The notes under the pieces were generated by a model. The model was not told the origin of the DNA, did no database searches, and saw only the letters and a list, made by a program, of their open reading frames with translations. From Massilia sp. PDC64 (GTDB taxonomy: Bacteria > Pseudomonadota > Gammaproteobacteria > Burkholderiales > Burkholderiaceae_D), in assembly GCF_900101265.1 (NCBI RefSeq), contig NZ_FMZS01000002.1, forward strand, positions 62,001 through 126,000: a DNA stretch of 64,000 bases, given 5' to 3'. Shown one piece after another: positions 57,992-64,000 of the stretch. Numbering within the stretch: position 1 is the stretch's first letter; each line of letters begins with the position of its first letter. Made by a program: the position numbers and the translations under genes.

Positions 57992-58042
57992 CCCCCTCCT
58001 ATGGACGAGCATCGTAGGAGGGGGCGGAACGGGTACGTATAC
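57992..58042 (-). promoter_or_regulatory. phage element A (GTATACGTACC) plus SD-sequestering hairpin upstream of the GNAT gene
   Basis: The core is at 58042-58032 on the minus strand. A perfect 10-bp stem (57992-58001 with 58015-58024) follows. Its 3' arm contains the AGGAGGGGG ribosome site of the GNAT gene, so the hairpin can hide it. Confidence 0.75.
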
Positions 58043-58044
58043 CG

Positions 58045-59514
58045 TCACATGTTGGCGTAGGGATCGTGGTCCTTCGGGCGGTTGCTGCCCAGGCCCATGC
58101 GCTCCAGCGGGGACTTCTTCGCCACTGGGTAGGCGAACGACAGCGCGAGAGCGTCTCCGCGGCCCGGAGACGGCAGCTGGCGCGCCTTCATGTCCTTCTT
58201 CGACTCCAGCTGGATCTTGCCGTCCAGGCGCGGCACGGTCTCGGGGCCGGTCAGGTCGTCGGCCAGCACCTGGTCGTTCTTGTCGATCGCGCCGCCTTCC
58301 TTGAGCCAGTCGCGGGCGGCTTTCCACATCTCGGCGCGCTTGTTCAGACAGCCCGGATCGGACGACTCACCGCTGAACCAGACGCCGATCCAGGTCCGGC
58401 CCATGGTGCGGCCGGCGCTGATGATGCCGGTACCGAAGCCGTTGTCGATGAACACGGCATCGGCCTGGTGCTGGTCTTCCAGGTTCACCAGGATGTTCGC
58501 GATGAGGATGTCGTTGTCGTTCTTCGGGATCGTGCGCAGGATCTGGAAGTGCAGGCCCTGGCGCAGACCGATCTCCAGCATGTCGTCGCCGTCCCATGCC
58601 GGGTCGCATGTGAGGATCTTCGGCGCGAAGTCGTATTGCTCGGGGCGCAGGATCCGCGCGCGTGCCGCGTCGACGTCGGCGGAGCTGATGAACTGCTTCG
58701 CCGACTGGGAAGGAAACAGGCCGCGTACGCGCACCTTGACGATGTCGCTATCCTCGCCATGCGTCGCCACGAACTCGTCCAGGTATTGCTTGTTCGTGCC
58801 TTCGACGGTGCGGCTGTCGATGTGGCGCGTGACCCACAGGTGGCGGTACCGGCGGAAGCACTCGCGGAAGCGGCCGGTAGACTGCGTCGGGTTCCCGAAC
58901 GCGATCCAGATGATTTCGGTGTCCTCGTCGGTCAGTGCGCCGTCCGTGACTTCCCAGACCTTGTCGGCGATCTTCGAGGCCTCGTCGTAGATGACGATGA
59001 TGCGCTTGCCCTTGTTGTGCAGGCCGGCGAACGCCTCGGTGTTGTGCTCACTCCAGGGCGTGGCGTCGGCGCGCCAGCTCTTCTCGCGGCCGGGCTCGTT
59101 CGAATAGATCGACATGGCCGGCACGTTCCACCAGTGCTCGGTGATCGTCAGGCGCCGCCACTTCGAGATTTCTGGCCACGTCTTCGTGCGCAGCTGGCCT
59201 TCCGTGTTGGCCGTGACCACGATGCGGCAGTCCTCGCACGTGTCCATGCCCCAGCCGGTGAGCATGCCGATCAGCGCGGACTTGCCGATACCGTGGCCAG
59301 CGGCGACGGCGATGCGCAGGGGCTGGTACCGGTTGGGGCCCTGCAGGTGGTCACCGATGACGTTCAGGATGTCGACCTGCCATTCGCGCGGCCCGGTGTA
59401 GCCGGCCAGCTCGCCGTTGCCCCAGTCGTAGGCATAACGGCAATAGCCGAGCGGGTCTTGCGACAGCTCGGCCATGTCATCGATCAGGGCGTCTTCGAGC
59501 TCAGCTTCGGTCAC
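58045..59514 (-). CDS. terL: terminase large subunit (prophage 2)
   Basis: The 489-residue packaging motor has Walker A AGHGIGKS (72-79), Walker B IIVIYDEAS (172-180), the coupling segment FGNPTQSTGRF, and nuclease-domain acids in ILTCDPAWDGDD and AVFIDNGFGTG, with SPGRGDALALSFAY at the end. It is unrelated at sequence level to the prophage 1 TerL. It overlaps the small 69-aa gene upstream. Confidence 0.93.
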   Translation of the reverse strand: MTEAELEDALIDDMAELSQDPLGYCRYAYDWGNGELAGYTGPREWQVDILNVIGDHLQGPNRYQPLRIAVAAGHGIGKSALIGMLTGWGMDTCEDCRIVVTANTEGQLRTKTWPEISKWRRLTITEHWWNVPAMSIYSNEPGREKSWRADATPWSEHNTEAFAGLHNKGKRIIVIYDEASKIADKVWEVTDGALTDEDTEIIWIAFGNPTQSTGRFRECFRRYRHLWVTRHIDSRTVEGTNKQYLDEFVATHGEDSDIVKVRVRGLFPSQSAKQFISSADVDAARARILRPEQYDFAPKILTCDPAWDGDDMLEIGLRQGLHFQILRTIPKNDNDILIANILVNLEDQHQADAVFIDNGFGTGIISAGRTMGRTWIGVWFSGESSDPGCLNKRAEMWKAARDWLKEGGAIDKNDQVLADDLTGPETVPRLDGKIQLESKKDMKARQLPSPGRGDALALSFAYPVAKKSPLERMGLGSNRPKDHDPYANM

Positions 59515-59720
59515 ACAGCCTCGCGGTGCTCGACCAGCTGCGCTAGCGTGGCCTTCTCGATGCCGCGCGCGTGCGCACTCAGTCCGCAGGGCTTACCGTC
59601 GGCGTCGGCGATGCAGTCTAGGGCGCCATTGCGGTGGGCGTACTCGACGTGGAAATAGTCCCAGCGGCCGCCGGGATGGATGCGCTGGCGGACGATGTCG
59701 CCCGGCTTGAACTCGTTCAT
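59511..59720 (-). CDS. small beta-barrel-like protein between terminase subunits (69 aa)
   Basis: The start FKPGDIVRQRIHPGGRWDYF recalls KOW/YopX-type small beta barrels. It overlaps both terminase genes by 4 bp, so it is co-translated. The function is unknown. Confidence 0.55.
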   Translation of the reverse strand: MNEFKPGDIVRQRIHPGGRWDYFHVEYAHRNGALDCIADADGKPCGLSAHARGIEKATLAQLVEHREAV

Positions 59721-60241
59721 TGTTTCCTCCGCTCGCGCGCTTGACGCAGTCGGTCGGCCCGGGTGGTCACGTCCTTCACTTCCAGCTTGTCGGTGAGCAT
59801 GCCCAGGTGGCGCATCGCGAGGTTCAGGGCGGCGACCTTGTCCGCCAGCTTCACCTTGCGGGTGTACCCGACGAAGCGCCGCTCCTCGCCAGCGCCGGCG
59901 AATTCCTCAGCAATGTCCATCCCGGCCAGTACGGCGGCCGTGTCATCGTCGAGCTCGTTGATGGGGCGAGGGGATCCGTCGGCGTTCAGCAGGCGGCGCG
60001 GATCAAAGAAGGCGACGCGGCCCAGCTCCTGCAGCACGCGCTCGGCGGTGATTTGTGTCGCCTTGGAGCGTTCTTCCATGGCTTTTGACACAAGTTCCTT
60101 AACGTCAACATCGTCCAACAAACGCGGGCCCTGCGAATGTGCCGTCTTGGCGCTGTAGCCGGCACGAATCGCAGCCTGGGTTGCGTTCAGGTCAACCAGG
60201 TATTCATCGACGAAGCGCTGCTTTTTCGGCGTAATAGGCAT
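59717..60241 (-). CDS. terS: terminase small subunit (prophage 2)
   Basis: The 174-residue protein has the Terminase_2 signature: TPKKQRFVDEYLVDLNATQAAIRAGYSAKTAHSQG, followed by LLDDVDVKELVSKAMEERSK and a C-terminal helical part. It recognises the packaging site and passes DNA to TerL. Confidence 0.92.
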   Translation of the reverse strand: MPITPKKQRFVDEYLVDLNATQAAIRAGYSAKTAHSQGPRLLDDVDVKELVSKAMEERSKATQITAERVLQELGRVAFFDPRRLLNADGSPRPINELDDDTAAVLAGMDIAEEFAGAGEERRFVGYTRKVKLADKVAALNLAMRHLGMLTDKLEVKDVTTRADRLRQARERRKQ

Positions 60242-60262
60242 GGTCGTTCACGGGCGCGCCGC

Positions 60263-60559
60263 TTAGGCCTTCGGGGAGTTGGCCACGACCCGCAGCGCGG
60301 TCTCGGTCATCGGGGGCAGGCCGCCCGTGATCTTGCCGGCCGCCTTCATGAACTTCTTCTTCCGGGTCTGGACGTCGCGCGAGCGGGTGATCTCGGCGTG
60401 CATGAACTCGGCGGCGTACAGCTCGGCGCGCAGGGTCGGCAGGCAGCTGGCCAGCATCGCCTTGACGTTGCCGTCGTCGATGACCTTCTGCGCGTGCTGC
60501 TGCTCGGGCGTGAGGACAGGCGCGGTGGCCGGGGTCGGGTTGGTCGTGGGTGCGTGCAT
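60263..60559 (-). CDS. hypothetical helical phage protein (98 aa)
   Basis: A Thr/Pro N-terminus is followed by EQQHAQKVIDDGNVKAMLASC and RAELYAAEFMHAEITRSRDV, then a basic end. It lies between the HTH gene and terS. No function is recognised. Confidence 0.5.
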   Translation of the reverse strand: MHAPTTNPTPATAPVLTPEQQHAQKVIDDGNVKAMLASCLPTLRAELYAAEFMHAEITRSRDVQTRKKKFMKAAGKITGGLPPMTETALRVVANSPKA

Positions 60560-60561
60560 GG

Positions 60562-60891
60562 TCAATCCTCCAGGGTGTTGGTCAGGGAAATCGGGAAGTG
60601 CAACAGCAACACCTTCCAGCGCGCGATCGTCGACGCCCGGCGCTCGTAGGTGCAGATCTTCTGGACGGTGATGTACGGGACGTTGAAGCGCTCGGCCAGC
60701 TGGTCGTACGTCCAGCCCTTCAGTTCGCGCAGGTCGCGCATCTCGTCGACCTGGGCGTCCGTCAGCTTTGCGTTGGGATGGGTTTCGCCGATGCGCAACC
60801 CGTTTTCGTCGACCGCGATGAACACCTTGCGGCTGGTGGTCGGTACGACCTGGTCGAGCTCTTCGACCTGAAGCGGGATTCTGGAACCCAT
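60562..60891 (-). CDS. HTH DNA-binding protein upstream of the terminase genes (109 aa)
   Basis: The pattern HPNAKLTDAQVDEMRDLRELKGWTYDQLAERFNVPYITVQKICTYERR (residues 37-85, named in parts only) is a clear helix-turn-helix of the kind found in phage endonuclease and regulator proteins. As the first gene after a 130-bp promoter-like gap (60892-61020) it may regulate late transcription. That gap holds AT-rich DNA and a repeated TTCGCAGA/TTCGCAAA pair. Confidence 0.65.
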   Translation of the reverse strand: MGSRIPLQVEELDQVVPTTSRKVFIAVDENGLRIGETHPNAKLTDAQVDEMRDLRELKGWTYDQLAERFNVPYITVQKICTYERRASTIARWKVLLLHFPISLTNTLED

Positions 60892-61020
60892 CGGAAATTC
60901 CCCTAGTCATTGGAATTGGGAAATTTTACAGCTTGCGAACAGGAAATTGTGTCAGTTATTTGCGTTATTCGCAGAAAAATTGGCAGGACATTGCGTGATT
61001 CGCAAAGCCTGCCAACTGTC

Positions 61021-61107
61021 CTATGCGTCGACCATGCCAACGCGGATGAAGCGACCGGCGAGCAGGCCGACCAACACCGAGAGGCCGAGCCAGACGACGG
61101 CGATCAC
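61021..61107 (-). CDS. tiny membrane peptide (28 aa, GTG start)
   Basis: GTG overlaps the resolvase stop (GTGA). The peptide is one hydrophobic helix (VIAVVWLGLSVLVGLLAG) plus RFIRVGMVDA. Overlap and composition support it. It has a counterpart in position in prophage 1 (4176-4355). Confidence 0.45.
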   Translation of the reverse strand: MIAVVWLGLSVLVGLLAGRFIRVGMVDA

Positions 61108-61586
61108 GCTGCCTCCTCCACGGGCGCCGCGACGCCTTCCAGGTGCTGGGCGAGCGACAGGATCGCCAGCGCGTCGGCCTCGTTGTTGTCTTTCGGGCGG
61201 AAGCCGCGTGCGTGCGCCGTCTCACACATGACGGCCTTGTCCGCGTTGCCCTTGCCGGTCCAGTGCTTCTTCACGACGCCTACGCCGACGGGTTTGAGCG
61301 GCACGTTGTTCGCCGCGCACCACATCTCCAGGCATGCGAGGAAGCCACCGTAGACGTGCGCCGCGAGCGTGCCGGCGTGCTGCTTCACGTCTTCGTAGTA
61401 GACCGCGTGGATCTCGCCGCCGTCGACGCGCTGCTCGTTGAGGAAGGCGCGGAACTTCAGCCAGCGCTGGCCGGCCGCTTCCATGCGGCGCGGTGCGAAG
61501 TTCTCGCTGCCGCTGGTGACGGTGCCGGCGCGCGAGCTCCGCGCCCAGCCAGTGGTGGTGCCGATGTCGATGGCGAGGATGTTCAT
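61104..61586 (-). CDS. RuvC-like Holliday junction resolvase
   Basis: The 160-residue protein has the RNase H-like fold motifs of RuvC: NILAIDIGTTTGWA (Asp7), HAVYYEDVKQH (Glu), and PKDNNEADALAIL (final Asp). It should cut recombination branches before packaging, the role RusA has in prophage 1. Confidence 0.82.
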   Translation of the reverse strand: MNILAIDIGTTTGWARSSRAGTVTSGSENFAPRRMEAAGQRWLKFRAFLNEQRVDGGEIHAVYYEDVKQHAGTLAAHVYGGFLACLEMWCAANNVPLKPVGVGVVKKHWTGKGNADKAVMCETAHARGFRPKDNNEADALAILSLAQHLEGVAAPVEEAA

Positions 61587-61771
61587 GTTGAGGTTCTCCC
61601 TTGTCGTTGTTGGCGCGCTCGCGCGCGAGGTGGCTTTGTCTCGGCCGTGGCCCGGTTCCAGAGCGGGCACGCTTCGTTGGTGTCGTCGGCGTGCCGGGGC
61701 ATGTCGTAGCCGGTGCATCGGTCCTTTCGAAAGCGTGCGCATGCGGAGCAGGGCTCTGGCGTTCGGTTCAT
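61583..61771 (-). CDS. small Cys-rich phage protein (62 aa), homologous to 6044-6307
   Basis: MNRTPEPCSACARF, CTGYDMPRHADD and ACPLWNRA follow the same Cys order as the prophage 1 protein. It is probably a zinc-binding accessory of the replication operon. It overlaps both neighbours by 4 bp. Confidence 0.6.
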   Translation of the reverse strand: MNRTPEPCSACARFRKDRCTGYDMPRHADDTNEACPLWNRATAETKPPRARARQQRQGRTST

Positions 61772-62517
61772 GCGGTGCTGCTCAGTGCTTCCCGCGCCAT
61801 GCTCAGCATCGTGGGCGTCACCTTGTCCCCGGCCTCGAATCGATCGAGTACGCGCCGGGCCCAGCCCAGCGGGTTACCGTCGGCGGGCTTGTGCACGACC
61901 TGCCCGAGGGCACGCTGGATCGCCTCGGCAGCACGTTCTTGCGACGTCGTCGACTTGCCGGGTGCGGTGAGCTGCAGCATCGGGGCGGGAATCTCTTCCC
62001 ATTCGCCGCGGCCCAGTTGCTCGGCCAGCGCGGTTTCCCACCGGGCCTTCACGGCACTGAACGTCTGTTCGCGCAGCTCCACGGCCATAGGCATGGCGGC
62101 CCAGTAGATCGCCGGGTGCGACCAGGTGCCGTGCTCACCGGCGAAGCGGGCCTGCACGCCTGCGACGGCCTCGTAGTACGCGCGCAGCGGATCGACCTGC
62201 GGCCGGCAGGCCTGTACGAACTCGGCGACGCTAGGCGGCCACGCGAAGCGGCGGCGGCACTCGCGCAGCCCGATCTTGACGTCGTTCGGCGTGATGCCTT
62301 CCTCCTCGAAGGTTTCCACCCAGCTCTCGGCCCAGTTGTCGATCGCCTGCTGGTCGGCGAAGTTGCTGCGCCACTTGTGCGGGTAGGCGCCGTCGAGGCG
62401 GTTGTACAGGTGGTCGATCATCGAGATGCCCAGGTTCTCGACGGGTTCGAACCATTTGGACCGCGGGCGCGTGCTGGGCGCGGGCGGCAGGCTGCGGGAA
62501 TCGGACAGGTTGCTCAT
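61768..62517 (-). CDS. replication protein P-like helicase loader
   Basis: The 249-residue protein contains FEPVENLGISMIDHLYNRLDG, NFADQQAIDNWAESWVETFE, LRECRRRFAWPPSVAEFVQAC, and a tail suited to a lambda P-type factor, which brings the host DnaB helicase to the phage origin. It follows the DUF1376 initiator gene with a 4-bp overlap. Confidence 0.72.
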   Translation of the reverse strand: MSNLSDSRSLPPAPSTRPRSKWFEPVENLGISMIDHLYNRLDGAYPHKWRSNFADQQAIDNWAESWVETFEEEGITPNDVKIGLRECRRRFAWPPSVAEFVQACRPQVDPLRAYYEAVAGVQARFAGEHGTWSHPAIYWAAMPMAVELREQTFSAVKARWETALAEQLGRGEWEEIPAPMLQLTAPGKSTTSQERAAEAIQRALGQVVHKPADGNPLGWARRVLDRFEAGDKVTPTMLSMAREALSSTA

Positions 62518-63323
62518 GGCTTGATCCTGTTGCGGTTGACGTAGGCGGTCGGGTTGAATTTTTCGGCTGGCGCATAGGCATGGCCGTTGACCTGGCGCGG
62601 TGGCGCGGCGCCGTTGGCGTTCAGCTCGGACGCCTCTCGGGCCCAGCGCTCGAGGATGGCGAACACGTAGGCCGGCGCGATGCGCTCGTTCGGCTTCGAG
62701 CGCTTCGCGTCTTCGCAGGCGGCGCGCATGGTTTCGACGGAGACGCCCTGGTCTGCGAGGGCGATCAGGCGTGGGTCGGCAGGCTGGCCCATGATCCCGA
62801 GTTCGCGCATGGCCTTGCTCAGGTCGCCAACGGGTGTCGGAAGGATGGGCTCCCCGCTCAACTCCGGTTGATCAGACGCGCGGTCTCCAAGGGTTTTAGT
62901 CTGGAGTCTGGAGTCTGGAGTCTGGCTAAGGTTTTTTTCAGAACCCACATGGTTTCCAACATCAGAACCATCTGGGTTTTCTCCGGGTTGTTGTCCGGTT
63001 AACGTTTTCTTAGGCCGACCGCCCTTCGAACCGTTCTCCCGGTTCTTCTCCGCTTTCGCGCTGGCGATGCCGATTTCTTCCTCGCAGCGGCCCTGCGTCC
63101 ACACGCCGTCAACCAGCGTGAAGAACTCGTCGAGCACGTTGGAAAGCGCCTGGACCTCTTCCTTCGTGCGGGCGCCGATGAGACGCGCGGCCTTGTCCTC
63201 GGGGATGCCGGCCTCGCGGGTGTAGTAGACGTCCATCAGGCGGGCGTAGATGCCGTGCTCGAGCAACGTCAGGTGGCCGGCCTTCTTGATGTAGTCGCCG
63301 ATGTGGCGTTTGTAGAAGTTCAT
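62514..63323 (-). CDS. DUF1376 (YdaU-like) replication initiator
   Basis: Residues 1-85 (FYKRHIGDYIKKAGHLTLLEHGIYARLMDVYYTREAGIP, named in part) are the DUF1376 domain, a winged helix of phage replication proteins. A linker follows, with DNA carrying a 4x7-bp repeat, then a helical C-terminal part (SKAMRELGIMGQPADPRLIALADQG...). It should bind the phage origin, probably at that repeat. Confidence 0.82.
   Translation of the reverse strand: MNFYKRHIGDYIKKAGHLTLLEHGIYARLMDVYYTREAGIPEDKAARLIGARTKEEVQALSNVLDEFFTLVDGVWTQGRCEEEIGIASAKAEKNRENGSKGGRPKKTLTGQQPGENPDGSDVGNHVGSEKNLSQTPDSRLQTKTLGDRASDQPELSGEPILPTPVGDLSKAMRELGIMGQPADPRLIALADQGVSVETMRAACEDAKRSKPNERIAPAYVFAILERWAREASELNANGAAPPRQVNGHAYAPAEKFNPTAYVNRNRIKP
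62898..62925. repeat. candidate origin: four tandem AGTCTGG repeats
   Basis: Four exact, adjacent copies of AGTCTGG (62898-62925) lie inside the DUF1376 gene, next to a T-rich tract (62931-62938). The arrangement parallels the iterons in prophage 1. Confidence 0.5.
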
Positions 63324-63457
63324 GGTCGACGGCCTCCGCGACTGCGCAGGTTCATCTGCAGCAGGACAGCGGCCGCCACCCGAGCAGCACGTGCTACGCG
63401 CCGGGCTTCGGCGGTCAGCAGTGCGCGCAGGATGGGGTGGGCGGCGGGCTTTGTCAT
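63320..63457 (-). CDS. small phage protein (45 aa)
   Basis: The frame has 4-bp overlaps on both sides. The peptide (MTKPAAHPILRALLTAEARR, then STCCSGGGRC) has a Cys cluster. The overlaps support it; the function is unknown. Confidence 0.45.
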   Translation of the reverse strand: MTKPAAHPILRALLTAEARRVARAARVAAAVLLQMNLRSRGGRRP

Positions 63458-63666
63458 GGCGGGGTCACTCCCGCCTGGGCCAGCATGGGCTTGACCTTCA
63501 GCATGGCCGCTTCAGCAGCTGCGCAGCGGTCCCACTCGGCCTGGTAGGTGGCGATGGCGTCGACGCTGTGCCAGTTGAAGCCGTGGTCGTCGCGGCCAGC
63601 CCGGCGCGCGTACGCGGCGCGGGCTTTCGCCTGCAGCATATCGATGGAAATGATCGGGGAGTCCAT
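63454..63666 (-). CDS. RMF/CrpP-like small protein (70 aa), prophage 2
   Basis: AKARAAYARRAGRDDHGFNW, then YQAEWDRC parallels the prophage 1 protein at 8292-8501 and the A..AG..DD.N...W pattern of RMF relatives. It begins at the ATG at 63666; a TTG just upstream is less likely. Confidence 0.45.
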   Translation of the reverse strand: MDSPIISIDMLQAKARAAYARRAGRDDHGFNWHSVDAIATYQAEWDRCAAAEAAMLKVKPMLAQAGVTPP

Positions 63667-63866
63667 CAATCCTCCGCCTGTGCGCTCGGCTTGCGAAACT
63701 TTTTCGCCTCCTTCGCCAGTTCGTTGATGCTCTTGTGGAGCCGCCCGTATTCCCGGTTCTCGGTGCCCGAGTTGCGAGCAGCCCCATACACGCGATCCCG
63801 GATGACGACGTTATCTGTCATGGACAGCAACCTCGTCATGTCGGGCTCTTGGGTCTCAGTTGTCAT
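63666..63866 (-). CDS. small early phage protein (66 aa), possible homologue of 8503-8700
   Basis: The C-terminus GRLHKSINELAKEAKKFRKP aligns in spacing with the prophage 1 protein. The N-terminus (DMTRLLSMTDNVVIRDRVYG) differs. The function is unknown. The gap 63867-63935 holds a GCCC/GGGC hairpin only. Confidence 0.5.
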   Translation of the reverse strand: MTTETQEPDMTRLLSMTDNVVIRDRVYGAARNSGTENREYGRLHKSINELAKEAKKFRKPSAQAED

Positions 63867-63935
63867 GGTTCTAATTCCTGTTTTGCCCAGCTCGTGGCAG
63901 GGCTGGTTCCTATTTCCGAACGCAGCCGGAAGCCA

Positions 63936-64000
63936 TTAAAGATTCCTCCGGACACTGCCTTTCGAACCGCGTGCGCGGCTGGCCGGGCGCCCGACACCCG
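63936..64000 (-). CDS. early HTH-like protein, C-terminus only (cut by window end)
   Basis: The last residues (GRPASRARGSKGSVRRNL) nearly match the end of the prophage 1 protein at 8774-9019, and the DNA around the stop is closely related. The rest lies beyond the window. Confidence 0.6.
   Translation of the reverse strand, partial: GVGRPASRARGSKGSVRRNL

Noticed and set aside
40279..58042. Phage-encoded single-subunit RNA polymerase to explain the 11-bp elements
   Set aside because: No T7-type polymerase motifs were seen in any protein in the window; it could lie beyond 64 kb.
58066..59658. 530-aa open frame antisense to terL of prophage 2
   Set aside because: Shadow frame of the terminase gene, with no motif or ribosome site.
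62898..62925. Short tandem repeats as a CRISPR array
   Set aside because: Repeats are 7 bp and contiguous with no spacers; no cas genes are present. The same holds for 7371-7410.

Overview
The window is high-GC chromosomal DNA of a beta-proteobacterium, most likely Oxalobacteraceae (Massilia/Duganella-like). This is inferred from GC and codon style, the host gene set (acs, class I fumarase, lipase with LifO foldase, murI) and the GGAG-type ribosome sites. A host island of about 13 kb (23.2-36.4 kb) lies between two different tailed-phage prophages. Both prophages run off the window ends.

Prophage 1 (about 1-23.15 kb) is lambda-like in layout but reversed. A short CI-type repressor (9445-9864, plus) and a Cro-like gene (9136-9372, minus) diverge from three 14-bp operators (9384-9444). 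A second operator pair covers a strong plus-strand promoter at 11072-11112, like lambda OR and OL. Leftward come small early genes, an O-like replication gene with an internal 4x10-bp repeat, a second replication gene, RusA resolvase, a Q-like protein, two tandem terminators, then terminase and portal. Rightward come RecT, a YqaJ-type exonuclease, a DnaQ-like exonuclease, many small genes, a DUF4224 protein and a tyrosine integrase that abuts tRNA-His. A near-perfect LexA box lies upstream of a small gene antisense to the repressor's 3' end. The repressor lacks a self-cleavage domain, so this small gene is a good candidate SOS-controlled antirepressor.

Host island: tRNA-His, murI, a serine beta-lactamase-like hydrolase, class I fumarase, a YqhA-family membrane protein, acs, a KTSC protein, lipase plus LifO foldase, an 891-residue exported protein combining polysaccharide deacetylase, caspase, EF-hand and TPR parts, an unusual Cys/His/Asp-rich heptad-repeat protein, and tRNA-Ser.

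Prophage 2 (from just after tRNA-Ser to beyond 64 kb, nearly all minus strand) is podovirus-like with BPP-1/T7-type morphogenesis genes. From 64 kb leftward: early genes partly homologous to prophage 1, DUF1376 and P-like replication genes, a RuvC-like resolvase, terminase, GNAT, portal, a staple-like protein, a Bbp19-like protein, scaffold, capsid, Bbp16-like cement, two tail tube proteins, three internal virion proteins (one of 2002 aa with GNAT and HExxH motifs), tail spike, and lysis genes. An identical 11-bp element occurs four times in its intergenic gaps, each time followed by a hairpin; it looks like a phage-specific transcription or RNA-processing module.
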